64,000 nt of DNA from a bacterium HR40 (GTDB taxonomy: Bacteria > Pseudomonadota > Alphaproteobacteria > Geminicoccales > Geminicoccaceae). The position numbers and the translations under genes were made by a program. The stretch lies in assembly GCA_002898275.1 (NCBI GenBank), contig BEIQ01000001.1, positions 1,109,899-1,173,898 of the forward strand. The letters are read 5' to 3'. Of the stretch, positions 9,908 through 18,633 are shown one piece after another. Numbering within the stretch: position 1 is the first letter of the stretch; each line of letters starts with the position of its first letter. Under the pieces are notes generated by a model. That model did no database searches, was not told where the DNA came from, and was given only the letters and a program-made list of their open reading frames with translations.

Positions 9908-10538
9908 GGCGACGGCCGCGGCACCCCTGTCTCGGCAGTGCGCCGCGGATCGCCGCGAGCCATCGAGCCGATGCGGATGTCCCGTCCTTGCGGCCCGTGG
10001 CTCGAGCCCATCCGCCCCGTCGTCCTCCCGGAGCACGGGCGCAAGCGGGCGAAGCCCGAGCGAGGGGACAGCGGGGGCGAGTGTGGGCCGGGGTTCATGC
10101 CCGATACCTCGAGAGCGTCGGGCACCGTTGACCCGAGCCGACGAAAAGCGCCGCAGGATGACGCGGCCGCTACGAAAAGCAGGCTATCGAAGGGCCCGAG
10201 GCCGGTTTGCGTGGCGCGCTCGCGGGACCAAGGGCCCCGAGAGCAGCGGGAGCTGCCGCCCTCGCCCGCACCGTCCGGACGGCGAGCTTGTCCTGTCCCG
10301 ACAGGAGATCGAGCCCCAACGACGGGGAAGGTCGTCCGGCACGGGCGCCGTGCTGGAGCCAAAAGCGAGCGCCGGTTCCAAGCACGGTCCCCACAGGTCG
10401 AACTCGAGGGTTTTGCCCATTCGAGCCGCGCACTGGCGCGAAGACCGCGAACGCGACGGTTTCCGCCGACACCCGGCGAGCGCGAGGTCCGTCCATGCTT
10501 TCTCCGACCTCCGGCTCGGTCGTGGTCGAACCTTCGAC

Positions 10539-10559
10539 TCCCACCCGACACGGGTGGGG
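10539..10559. repeat. 8 bp hairpin in the gene-free stretch
   Basis: CCCACCCG (10540-10547), loop ACA, CGGGTGGG (10551-10558), with one more T.G pair outside. It has no T-tract and lies far from any gene. Its role is unknown. Confidence 0.4.
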
Positions 10560-10846
10560 TGCGGGACCTCGACGGCAGCGTGGGCGAGAGCAACGGCGCC
10601 GGCTACGATCCGTTGTGGTAGCGAGCGGCCTCCCCGCCTATCGCCCGCCCGCGGCGCTCGCGATGCTGGAGTGCTTTTGCTCCAACCGTCCGGGTCGGGG
10701 TCCGATAGGCGGCGGTGCGCGCCGATACAGGAGCAGCGATCGAATCGCTCGGCGGTCGGCGAGCCGGAACGGGGTTCGTCGGGGGAACGCCACAGCGTGC
10801 GATCTCCCCCTGGATCGCCCGATGCAGGCGACCGTTCCGCGGGTAC

Positions 10847-10862
10847 CGTACGGGCCCGTACG
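10847..10862. repeat. 16 bp perfect palindrome
   Basis: CGTACGGGCCCGTACG reads the same on both strands with no spacer. It sits just upstream of a TTGACG at 10871. A gapless palindrome of this length suits a dimeric protein site, but no regulator or gene next to it identifies one. Confidence 0.45.
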
Positions 10863-10929
10863 ATGGTAGCTTGACGCACGCGATCGTTCGTCTAGCGTGC
10901 TGTTCTTTAGCAGTCGCTGACATCCACCG

Positions 10930-10973
10930 CGTGGCGCGAGGCCACGATCCATGCCGCCCTGGCAGCGGCATGG
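10930..10973 (+). other. Two tandem hairpins downstream of a -35-like TTGACG
   Basis: CGTGGC / GCCACG (10930-10935 with 10941-10946) is followed two bases later by CCATGCCGC / GCGGCATGG (10949-10957 with 10965-10973). Upstream, TTGACG (10871-10876) and TAGCGT (10893-10898) with a 16 bp spacer could be a weak promoter. Together they could mark a small structured RNA, but it matches no RNA family I recognise. Confidence 0.25.
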
Positions 10974-12527
10974 GTGAGAAAAGGGCTGTCTGTCCTCACG
11001 CCCGCGGTTGCGACGATACTCGGCGCATGCCTTTCCTCCTGCTGCGCCCCAGCGCGATGCATCACCAGCGGGCGTCCGCCGACAGGCGCACGAGGCTTTC
11101 GACCGAGAGCCCGATTCGCTCGGGCCAGCTGCCATGCACGGCCGAGGAGGGCCGCGAGTGGTGGAACGGTGCAATCGGCCGCCGAGGGTACGGTGTCTCG
11201 CCCTACCCCCGCCGGCTCCGCGGCGAAGGGGTCGGGGATCGTGCTGGATGCAGGCCGGCTGGCGTGGGCACCCATGCAGGCGAATCGACCGAAGCTCGGG
11301 CGCTGCGCGCGGGGCTTCCCGCTTGCGCTGGCGGCGTCCCGCGAGGGGGTGGCACCCGCGAGCGGCGCGAGGGAGGTCCACGGCGCTCGCCTCGATGCGG
11401 CGCACGCCACTCGTGTGCGCGAAGGGCGTTCGGGATGCGGTGCTGGCACTCCCTGGTCCGATCGCCTGCTACGGGGGGACAGCGAGGGGTATCGGGTCGG
11501 CACGGTCATCGCCCTCTTGTCGGCGCTGTTCGAGAGCGGGATGGCAAGACCGCTCGTCGCCGCGAACCGCCCCTCAAGGCCGGAGGGTCGGTCCCGCGAG
11601 CTGCGCCAAACGAGCACAGCTCGCTCGGTTGCCGTTCGCGCGATCTTGCCGCCGATCGCGAGGCTCCGGTGCGGATCGCCGCTTCCTGGAAGGCGGGCGA
11701 GCCTGCGCGGCCGGTGTCCGTGACGAGCGACCCGATGTCGCGAACGGTCTTCGCCTCCGCTACCTCTGCAAGGCATCGCAATGGCGCCTCGGCGTCCGGC
11801 CGGTCGTGCGCTCCCACGGCCACTCTCCGCACGGGCGCGGGACATACCGTACGGTCCATCTCGGCGGCGTGCTCCATCCCTGTTGTGCGGTGGGGGGTGT
11901 CGCGGCCGAAGTCGCTCCCCTCGCCCCGCGCAGGGAGCCAGGCGCCTCCAGGCCGAAGGCGTTTTCGGTCCCGAATTTTGGATCCCGTGCGAGGCGGCTA
12001 TGGGTCCCTTCCGCCACGCGCTTTTCGACCTCGCGACCGCGCCATCGATGGTCGGCGGCGCGGGCGGAACGGTGGACGGGTCGGGAGGTTTACGACGCCT
12101 GCCGAAGCCTCCCTCCCCGAAAGGATCGCAGCGCGGAGCGCCGTCGGACATCGCGACGGTGCGACCGATCGGGGAGCCTTTCGCGCCGGCTATATGCCAA
12201 CGCGCTGCCTCGAGCCGAGGCTCGCGTCTGGCGCGGTCACCCAATCCGGGTTCTCTACGGCGACAGGGTATCGCATCGCCCTGAATGCCGGGCGCGACCC
12301 GTGCGGCGGCAGTGTCGCGGCGAGCAGTCCTCCGACCGACCCGGCCGGAGGCGCGAAGGCACGCTCGAGGCGGCGGGGGGACGATTCGGCTACCCCGAGC
12401 GGAGCGACGGGCTCCTTCTTCGCCGCTGGTTCGCCAAAGCGGGACAGCGAGCGGACCCACGATCTCGTTCGCGGCACAGGCAGGCCCCGAAGCGTGCAGT
12501 CGTCCCTGCCACCAAGAGGAGAGCCGA

Positions 12528-13004
12528 ATGACCCCGAAGAACAGGATTTGCATCTGGTACGACCGGGAGGCCGAACAGGCTGCGCGCTTCTATGCCTCGG
12601 TCTTCCCCGACAGCCGGGTCGGCGCGATCCACCGGGCGCCCAGCGACTCTCCCGGGGGCAAGGCGGGTGACGTGCTGCTGGTCGAGTTCAGCGTCTGCGG
12701 CATCCCCTGCGTCGGACTCAATGGCGGGCCGGAGTTCCCGCACACCGAGGCCTTCTCGTTCCAGATTGCCACCGACACGCAGGAGGAAACCGACCGCTAC
12801 TGGAGCGCCATCGTCGACAACGGCGGACGGGAAAGCCAATGCGGCTGGTGCAAAGACCGCTTCGGCGTGAACTGGCAGATCGTCCCGCGCACCCTGACCG
12901 AGGCCATGGCCGCAGGAGGCGACGAAGCCCAACGAGTGTTCGCGACGATGATGACGATGAAGAAAATCGACGTCGCCGCCATCGACGCCGCGCGGCGCCG
13001 GTGA
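12528..13004 (+). CDS. VOC-superfamily protein, PhnB / 3-demethylubiquinone methyltransferase-like
   Basis: A 158-residue member of the glyoxalase/VOC fold family typified by PhnB. The N-terminus KNRICIWYDREAEQAARFYA, the FPDSRVG segment and the middle VEFSVCGIPCVGLNGGPEF are characteristic. The C-terminal SQCGWCKDRFGVNWQIVP motif is also typical. The product is a small cytoplasmic protein; despite family names no methyltransferase activity should be assumed. The start is the ATG with AGAGGAGA just upstream. It is coupled to the next gene, whose ATG is 5 bp after the stop. It is the first real gene after the 2.6 kb empty stretch. Confidence 0.88.
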   Translation: MTPKNRICIWYDREAEQAARFYASVFPDSRVGAIHRAPSDSPGGKAGDVLLVEFSVCGIPCVGLNGGPEFPHTEAFSFQIATDTQEETDRYWSAIVDNGGRESQCGWCKDRFGVNWQIVPRTLTEAMAAGGDEAQRVFATMMTMKKIDVAAIDAARRR

Positions 13005-13009
13005 AGCCC

Positions 13010-13576
13010 ATGCCCAAGCTGACCAGCTTCACCTTCCAATCCATCGACGGCTTCTACAAAGGCGTAGCCGATGACGTCTCTTGGAACCGCCAAGGGCCGG
13101 AAGAGGTCGCATTCGCCGAAGCGCAGATAGCACGGGGCCAGGTTCTGGTCTTCGGGCGGCGCACCTACGAGCACATGGCCGCGTTCTGGCCCACAGCCGA
13201 GGCTGCCGCATACCTGCCGGCCATTGCCCATGGCATGAACGCGGCGCAGAAGATCGTCGTCTCGACCGGCTTGCGCGACGCGCCATGGGGCCCGGCTCGC
13301 ATCCTCGGGGGCGATGCGACCGAGACGATGCGCGCACTCAAGGCAGCTGACGGACCCGACATGACGATCCTCGGCAGCGGAGTCTTGGTCGCATCTCTAG
13401 CCGCCCAGGGACTGATCGATGCACTGGAGATCCTGATCTATCCCGTCGCCATCGGCGCAGGAACGCCGCTTTTCGCTGGGATCGGGCGGCATCTGGATTT
13501 CACCCTGATCGGACATCGCGTTTTCGCGAGCGGCACGGTGCTGCTCGCTTACGCCCCGCGGAATCGGTCCACATGA
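13010..13576 (+). CDS. Dihydrofolate-reductase-fold (RibD C-terminal type) protein
   Basis: A 188-residue protein of the RibD_C / DHFR-like family. The N-terminus KLTSFTFQSIDGFYKG, the central LVFGRRTYEHMAAFWP and the C-terminal EILIYPVAIGAGTPLF match the family. Members are predicted NADPH-dependent reductases; physiological substrates are mostly unknown. The ATG at 13010 is chosen; a GTG at 13001 overlapping the previous stop would add three residues. It forms a two-gene unit with the VOC protein, a pairing seen in small accessory cassettes. Confidence 0.85.
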   Translation: MPKLTSFTFQSIDGFYKGVADDVSWNRQGPEEVAFAEAQIARGQVLVFGRRTYEHMAAFWPTAEAAAYLPAIAHGMNAAQKIVVSTGLRDAPWGPARILGGDATETMRALKAADGPDMTILGSGVLVASLAAQGLIDALEILIYPVAIGAGTPLFAGIGRHLDFTLIGHRVFASGTVLLAYAPRNRST

Positions 13577-14045
13577 CCCGAAGTATTCGTCGATACCGTC
13601 CCATCGTCCCATGGTCCCGAGGCTGGACGGTTCCATGGCGCGCGAACGCACGGCCATGGGACACCTCGGCGACCCGGGCTCCATGGGCCGGGGCGGGAAG
13701 TGAAGCGCGTGGATGGCCCGCCGATCTTCGAGCGACGTCCGATCGGACGGCTGGCGTGCAGCGAACCTGGCCTGGTCCACGACCTGTTTCCTCGCCCGTT
13801 CGCGCGTACCGGCGCGGCTATCGCGGATCGATGCACGTTGGAACAACGAGGCTTTTTGGCCGGAACTGGCGGCGTTGCTCGGACCGATCTATCGTCCGCC
13901 ATTCGCGCCTGTCCCGGACGCCTGGGCGATACGGTATTCGCCCTTGTCGGCGAGACCGCGAGCGCCGAGCGTTCGCCGGCTCGCGCCGCGAGCGAGAGCG
14001 CTCGAAACGAACCGCGCAACCGGAACCGATCGTGCTCGGGGGCAT
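13577..14045. other. Gap between the reductase-like gene and tRNA-Ala
   Basis: No gene found. The only structure noted is a widely spaced 9 bp inverted repeat, GTCCCATGG (13606-13614) and CCATGGGAC (13654-13662), just after the stop of the upstream gene, with several more CCATGG hexamers nearby. It lacks a T-tract. Nothing resembling an integrase gene or a duplicated tRNA end was seen. Confidence 0.5.
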
Positions 14046-14121
14046 TGGTGGAGCCGAGGGGAGTCGAACCCCCGACCTCCAGAGTGCGATTCTGGCGCTC
14101 TCCCAACTGAGCTACGGCCCC
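14046..14121 (-). tRNA. tRNA-Ala (anticodon CGC)
   Basis: A 76-base tRNA with encoded CCA. It folds into a 7 bp acceptor stem (GGGGCCG / CGGCTCC) with the G3:U70 pair that marks alanine tRNAs, a D arm (GCTC...GAGC), an anticodon stem CCAGA / TCTGG with loop ATCGCAC, and a T arm with TTCGACT. Anticodon CGC reads the GCG codon, frequent in this GC-rich genome. Confidence 0.97.
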
Positions 14122-14132
14122 ACGCGGCGGCT

Positions 14133-14161
14133 GGTATGGGTTGCAGCGGCCTGGCTGTCAA
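14133..14161 (-). promoter_or_regulatory. Predicted promoter of tRNA-Ala
   Basis: Minus strand: -35 TTGACA (14156-14161), 17 bp spacer, -10 CATACC (14133-14138), ending 11 bp before the tRNA. The -35 is perfect and the -10 weak, the pattern seen at other promoters in this window. Confidence 0.55.
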
Positions 14162-14389
14162 GCCGTTGCAGCCATCGCCACGAGGAGCCGCCGACCCGAG
14201 TCCGACACGGGAGGACGCGAGGGACGACGGACCCCTCGCTGCACCTCTCGGTTTCGCACAGCTGCCCCTTGTCCTCTCGCTGCCATCGCCGGCAGCCGAT
14301 GCCAGCCGCGCGTTGGCCGCTATTCGCCGTACCCTCGCTGCGAGCCGTCACCGGCCCGCTCGGCCGCCCGATGCGGAGCGGGTTTGCCG

Positions 14390-15025
14390 CTATTCGCCGG
14401 CCCCTTCCCCGGTGTTGCGGGCCAACTTGAGCCGCAGGCGCTCGCGGCTCGCGGCGAGCGTCAAACGCGGTCGGGTGCCTTCCGGCGTCTGTGCCGGCGC
14501 CGGCTTCGCTACCACCGTCGGTTCGCTGGTCTCCGGTTCCGGCTTCGTCGGCGGTGCCGGCTCGCCTGCCGGGACGCGCGTGCTGGCGGCCAGCGACAGA
14601 GCGAGCGCGCGCAGCCGCTCCGGCGACACTTCCGGAGGCGGTGCGGTCGCGGCTTCCGCCTGCTTGGCTTCCTCCTCTTCCGCCGCCTCGGCGAGCATGG
14701 CCTCGGCGTCGGCGACCGTGAGCTTGAGGCGCGCCAGCTGCTCGAAGAACTCCTCGCGGCGCGCCGGCGGCAGACGATCGAGTACCCGGTCCTGAGCGAG
14801 CTTTTCGGCCTGCTCCAGAATATTGCGGGCGTGGACCAGTTGGCCCGAAGAGCGCGTGTGACCGGCCAACATCTGGGCGAGGGCCTTGGTCGCGGGCTGG
14901 ATGAGCGGCAGGAGTTCCGCCGGTGACTGCGGAATCCGGCGGTGACCCTCGCGCCGGTGGCCTGCCCTGTTGCCTTTGGCCTTTTTGCGATTGCGCCGGT
15001 AGGGGAAGATGGGTTTGCTGCTCAT
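14390..15025 (-). CDS. Conserved-looking protein of unknown function, basic N-terminus and charged coiled region
   Basis: 211 residues; not recognised. Strong third-position G/C bias supports coding. Residues 1-32 are very basic (FPYRRNRKKAKGNRAG), suggesting nucleic-acid or ribosome contact. Residues about 35-125 are predicted helical with a run EEEEAKQAEA near 117-127. The rest is low-complexity and rich in Pro, Ala and Glu, ending in a second basic patch. No signal peptide or membrane segment. A GAGGA sits too close to the ATG to be an ideal ribosome-binding site. It lies downstream of the 15263-15886 gene on the same strand, before tRNA-Ala. Confidence 0.7.
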   Translation of the reverse strand: MSSKPIFPYRRNRKKAKGNRAGHRREGHRRIPQSPAELLPLIQPATKALAQMLAGHTRSSGQLVHARNILEQAEKLAQDRVLDRLPPARREEFFEQLARLKLTVADAEAMLAEAAEEEEAKQAEAATAPPPEVSPERLRALALSLAASTRVPAGEPAPPTKPEPETSEPTVVAKPAPAQTPEGTRPRLTLAASRERLRLKLARNTGEGAGE

Positions 15026-15262
15026 TCCTCGGTCCGCTTCGGCGTGAGACGGTCACGCTCCGGTGGACATCGACGGGAGCCCGGACTGTTGTACTCCGGA
15101 ACGTACCACGAGCGACTGCGTGCGCCGCCTGCCGCGGCGCTCCGGCCCGATCGCGCCGGCAGCGCTCTGCCGGCCGGCTGCCCGCCACATCGTCGACGAA
15201 AAGGGGCTCGGATCGGACGGGTTCCGGGATCACCCGAACAAGTACCGACTCGCGCCGGGATT

Positions 15263-15886
15263 TCAAGAGCCGCCGCGGCCGCCGTCAAGCGGTGATGGGC
15301 CGAATGCATCCCGATTCGACCATGCAGGTACGCTGTGGCGCCAGGTCACCACCCATCCCCGGGCCGTCGCCCGTACCCGGGCTCCAGCGGCGAGCAAGTG
15401 GCGTCGAGCGAAGCGTCGATGAATGAGCCCTTCTCCCGACCCCGACTCCCCGACTCGCGGCAAAAGGAGTACCAGATGACGGAAACCTGAGCATACCCGG
15501 ACCACCGCGGCCGGCGGATACGGATGGAGGACCTCCTGCAGCGCCTGGCGTGCGGTTGCGAGTCGGCTGACGACGGCGAGGACCGGTAGAGCGCCTCCGA
15601 GCCGGGCATCGAGCCCCAAGGCCGCGAGCAGGGAGCTCGTCGGCACCGGCTCGAGTTGCCGCGGTGTGCGCCGCCCCGCCGCTTCGCTCTCGCCCAGGAG
15701 CCTGAGATGATGCTCGAGCCGCCGCATCGCCGCGGCAAGCCGCGCCAGCGTCTCGAGGGCCTCGAGCGACAGTCCCCCGACTTCCCCAGCCAGCAGCCGC
15801 TCCGTCTCGGCGCGCAGGCGGTGGAGTTCGCTGAACAGCTCGTGTGCGGCGAACCAAGCCAAGAGGGGCTCCCGGGGCGACGGCAT
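15263..15886 (-). CDS. Hypothetical protein, leucine-rich helical; start and 3' end uncertain
   Basis: About 207 residues from the ATG at 15884-15886; not recognised. The first 140 residues look like a real protein, with helical segments LFSELHRLRAETERLLAG and LETLARLAAAMRRLEHHLRL. After about residue 135 codon bias weakens and the tail is Arg/Gly/Ser-rich, so the 3' part may be decayed or frameshifted. No Shine-Dalgarno precedes the ATG. A perfect AGGAGG lies at 15930-15935, seven bases before an in-frame CTG at 15920-15922, so a longer non-ATG start is possible. It is divergent from galM. Confidence 0.45.
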   Translation of the reverse strand: MPSPREPLLAWFAAHELFSELHRLRAETERLLAGEVGGLSLEALETLARLAAAMRRLEHHLRLLGESEAAGRRTPRQLEPVPTSSLLAALGLDARLGGALPVLAVVSRLATARQALQEVLHPYPPAAVVRVCSGFRHLVLLLPRVGESGSGEGLIHRRFARRHLLAAGARVRATARGWVVTWRHSVPAWSNRDAFGPSPLDGGRGGS

Positions 15887-16082
15887 GCGGCAGAAGCCAT
15901 TCTCGGGCCCATCCTTTAACAGCAGGTTACCTCCTGCCGGGTCGGGACGCGCGCGAGCCTTCCGGGGTCGCTGGCTTCGGGGAGAGGCCGAGACTTCTGC
16001 CTCTTCCTGTGGCGCCGCTGCAGGGCTAGGGAAGGATTCGGGATCGCGCCGCGAGCGTCGGCTTCGCGAGGAGGACCATGGC

Positions 16083-17099
16083 GTGGCGGTCTTCGTCGAA
16101 CGGGTCGGGGAATATCGTGACAGGCCCGTCCATGCTTTCGTGCTGCGTTCGTCCTGCGGCATGGAGGCGCGGCTTCTGGATTTCGGCGCCACACTGCAGT
16201 CGCTGCGGCTGCCCGTTGCGGAAACCACGCGGGAGCTCGTGCTGGGTTTTCGCGACTTCGCCGATTATCCTGCGAAATCGCCCTATTTCGGGGCCACCAT
16301 CGGCCGCTACGCCAATCGCATTGGCCACGGACGCTTCGCCCTGAACGACCGCTTCTTCGCGCTTTCGCGCAACCAGGATGGCCGCCACACTCTGCACGGC
16401 GGCGCCGACAATTTCTCCTTCCGCCCATGGGATGGCGAGGTGCTCCCGAGTGGCGACGGCGTTCGCTTCACGTTGCGCTCGCCCGACGGCGATCAAGGCT
16501 TTCCGGGCAATCTCTATGCCGAGGTGACCTTCCGCTTGGCCGAGCGGGCGCTCGTCATCGAAATGGAGGCGCGCGCCGATGCCCCGACCCCGGTCAACCT
16601 CGCCCACCACAGCTATTGGAACTTGGATGGCGGCGGCTGCATCGACGCCCACCGACTCGAGCTCGCTGCGGACTTCTACCTTCCGGTCGACGCCGAGCGG
16701 GTGCCAACCGGCGAAATCCGGGAGGTTGCCGGGACTGCACTCGATTTCCGCCGTCTGCGCCGGCTCGACGCCACGGGCGAGCCCCGCTTCGACCATTGCT
16801 TCGCGGTGCGCGGCCGCGGCTGGCGGCGGGTCGCGCGGCTGATTTCCGGCGATGGCCGAGTCGCCATGGAGCTGTTCTCGGATCAGCCGGGCGTGCAGCT
16901 CTATACCGCTTTCAACCTCGAGGTCACGGCGAGCGACGGCCGGCATTTCGGTCCGCGCAGTGGCCTGTGCCTCGAGACCCAGAATTTCCCCGACGCACCG
17001 AACCGATCCCACTTTCCGGACCCCTTCCTGCTCCCCGGTCAGATCTACCGTCACGTCATGGCCCACCGCTTTGCGGTTCTCTCGGTCCCCTGCGACTAA
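16083..17099 (+). CDS. galM: Aldose 1-epimerase (mutarotase)
   Basis: A 338-residue enzyme interconverting alpha and beta anomers of aldoses such as galactose and glucose. The catalytic histidine pair is visible in DGRHTLHGG and NLAHHSYWNL, the catalytic glutamate in LETQNFPDAPN near the C-terminus, and the substrate loops GRYANRIGHGRF and DHCFAV are typical. The start is the GTG at 16083, eight bases after GAGGAGG; the ATG at 16078 is out of frame. It converges on the phosphatase-superfamily gene with a 4 bp overlap. Its operon context gives no specific sugar. Confidence 0.93.
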   Translation: MAVFVERVGEYRDRPVHAFVLRSSCGMEARLLDFGATLQSLRLPVAETTRELVLGFRDFADYPAKSPYFGATIGRYANRIGHGRFALNDRFFALSRNQDGRHTLHGGADNFSFRPWDGEVLPSGDGVRFTLRSPDGDQGFPGNLYAEVTFRLAERALVIEMEARADAPTPVNLAHHSYWNLDGGGCIDAHRLELAADFYLPVDAERVPTGEIREVAGTALDFRRLRRLDATGEPRFDHCFAVRGRGWRRVARLISGDGRVAMELFSDQPGVQLYTAFNLEVTASDGRHFGPRSGLCLETQNFPDAPNRSHFPDPFLLPGQIYRHVMAHRFAVLSVPCD

Positions 17100-18490
17100 T
17101 CCGGGATTCTGCGGAAGAGGTGAGCGAGCACGAGCTCCTTGAAGGCGGTTGCCGCCACCTCGCCCTCCGGCAAGAGCTCGGGCGCATTGGACATCACGAG
17201 CGGTCCGTCGTCGGCGCGGTCGACGAGTCGGCCATGGGAACCGCGCACGAGGGAGGTAGGCGCAATGGGGACGACATCGAGCAAGGTTCGGAAGCCGAGG
17301 GCGCGGGCGAAAAGACGACGGCCGATGGCCAATTTGGGAAAGCGGAAGCGGGGATCGACGAAGAGTTCCATGGGATCGTAGCCGGGCTTGCGGTGGATCT
17401 CGACGAGCCGGGCGAAGTCAGGGGCACGAGCGTCGTCCAGCCACCAATAGTAGGAGAACCAGCGGTCGGCTCGGCTTATGGCCACGAGTTCCCCCGAGCG
17501 CGGATGATCGAGACCGAAGGCTCGCTTCCCCTCCTCGTCGAGCACGAGCTCGACGCCCTCCGTCGCCTCGAGCAGCCGTTTCACCTCGGCGACCGGCGTG
17601 CCGTGCTGGAGATAGACATGCGCCACCTGGTGGTCGGCGACGGCAAAGGCGCGCGAGGCGCCAGCATCGAGAAGCTCGCGACCGAGCTCTTCGCGCACGG
17701 CGAGGAGCCCCGCCTGTCGCAGCACGCGGTTGATGGCCACCGCATCGACCACCGGCGTGATCCCGTATTCGGACACTACGATCACGCGCGTTCCGTCGCG
17801 CTCCGCTGCCTCGATGAGTTCCCCCACGATCGCATCGATGGCCGCGAGTTCCCGGGCGACCCGTGGATCCGTCGGATCCGGGCCGAATTTCTGCAGGCCA
17901 TAGTCGAGGTGGGGAAGGTAGCAGAGGGTGAGCGTCGGGTCGAAGGTCCGCCGCACCCACAAGGTGGCATCGGCGATCCAACGGCTCGAGCGGATATCCG
18001 CCCCGGGACCCCAGAATTGGAACAAGGGAAAACGGCCCAAGCGGCGGGTGAGCTCGTCGCGGATCCCTGGCGGATAGCTGTAGCAGTCGGGAATCTTGCG
18101 GCCGTCGGCGAGATAGATCGGCCGCGGCGTGACGCCATAGTCGGCGCTCGTATACATGTTGTACCACCAGAACATCACCGCACAGGTGAAGGCGGGATCG
18201 CGGCGCTTGGCCGCCTCCCACACTTTCTCGCCCGCCACCAGCCGGTTCGACTGCCGCCACAGCCAAACCTCGGCGAGCTCGCGGAAGTACCAGCCGTTGG
18301 CCACCGCGCCATGACCGGAGGGCAAAAGCCCGGTGAGCAGAGTCGATTGCACGCTGCAGGTCACGGCAGGGACCACGGTCCGCAGCGGGCGCATGCCGCC
18401 GCGAGCGGCGAAGCGCGCGAGATGGGGGGTGTGCGCGCCGAGCAGCCGCGGAGTCAGACCGACGACGAGCAGGACGAGCGTGCGGTGCAC
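17096..18490 (-). CDS. Alkaline-phosphatase-superfamily protein (type I phosphodiesterase/nucleotide pyrophosphatase-like)
   Basis: 464 residues. The nucleophile region AVTCSVQSTLLTGLLPSGHG near residue 40 and the later FWWYNMYTSADYGVTPRP match a subfamily of the alkaline phosphatase fold. Metal ligands partly differ from the classic pattern: the N-terminal VDGL-type aspartate reads VVGL, and the usual SDHG reads SEYG, while LPHLDYG and DHQVAHVYL are kept. Substrate unknown. The start is the GTG at 18490 with GGGAGG five bases upstream; no export signal is seen. It is divergent from the thiamine-diphosphate enzyme. Confidence 0.75.
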   Translation of the reverse strand: MHRTLVLLVVGLTPRLLGAHTPHLARFAARGGMRPLRTVVPAVTCSVQSTLLTGLLPSGHGAVANGWYFRELAEVWLWRQSNRLVAGEKVWEAAKRRDPAFTCAVMFWWYNMYTSADYGVTPRPIYLADGRKIPDCYSYPPGIRDELTRRLGRFPLFQFWGPGADIRSSRWIADATLWVRRTFDPTLTLCYLPHLDYGLQKFGPDPTDPRVARELAAIDAIVGELIEAAERDGTRVIVVSEYGITPVVDAVAINRVLRQAGLLAVREELGRELLDAGASRAFAVADHQVAHVYLQHGTPVAEVKRLLEATEGVELVLDEEGKRAFGLDHPRSGELVAISRADRWFSYYWWLDDARAPDFARLVEIHRKPGYDPMELFVDPRFRFPKLAIGRRLFARALGFRTLLDVVPIAPTSLVRGSHGRLVDRADDGPLVMSNAPELLPEGEVAATAFKELVLAHLFRRIPD

Positions 18491-18633
18491 TCGGGCCTCC
18501 CGGCGATGTCCGTCTCCGGCCGCGGTTTCGCAGGCCCGGGCGGATGGCGCAAGGGGTGCTGCGCCGTTGCCGGATGCTTGCCGTCGACCGCGGTGAGCGC
18601 TAGGCGGAGGCCGAATCCGGAGAAGGCAAACCC

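Larger units (their letters stand above)
9908..12527. other. 2.6 kb stretch with no credible gene
   Basis: No reading frame here shows a recognisable domain, a convincing ribosome-binding site or the strong third-position G/C bias of the neighbours. Long open frames exist on both strands at once, as expected by chance in such GC-rich DNA; their products are rich in Arg, Gly, Ser, Cys and Pro with no order. What it does hold is a hairpin at 10539-10559, a 16 bp perfect palindrome at 10847-10862 and two tandem hairpins at 10930-10973. No transposase remnant, tRNA or long repeat was seen. Confidence 0.6.

Noticed and set aside
10533-10542. TTCGACTCCC, identical to part of the T arm of tRNA-Ala, as a possible attachment-site remnant
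   Set aside because: Only 10 bases match, the orientation is opposite to the tRNA gene, and no integrase or longer repeat supports integration.
10715-12670. Long open frames of 500-650 codons on both strands in the gene-poor stretch
   Set aside because: They overlap each other in several frames, show no codon bias, domains or ribosome-binding sites, and their products are disordered mixtures rich in Arg, Gly, Ser and Cys. High GC content alone makes such frames common.
16078-16344. ATG at 16078 as the galM start
   Set aside because: It is out of frame with galM and opens a short Ser/Arg-rich frame; the GTG at 16083 is in frame with a well-spaced GAGGAGG.
16026-17066. 346-codon frame opposite galM
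   Set aside because: It is a shadow of galM: galM has the family motifs, a ribosome-binding site and proper codon bias, the opposite frame none.
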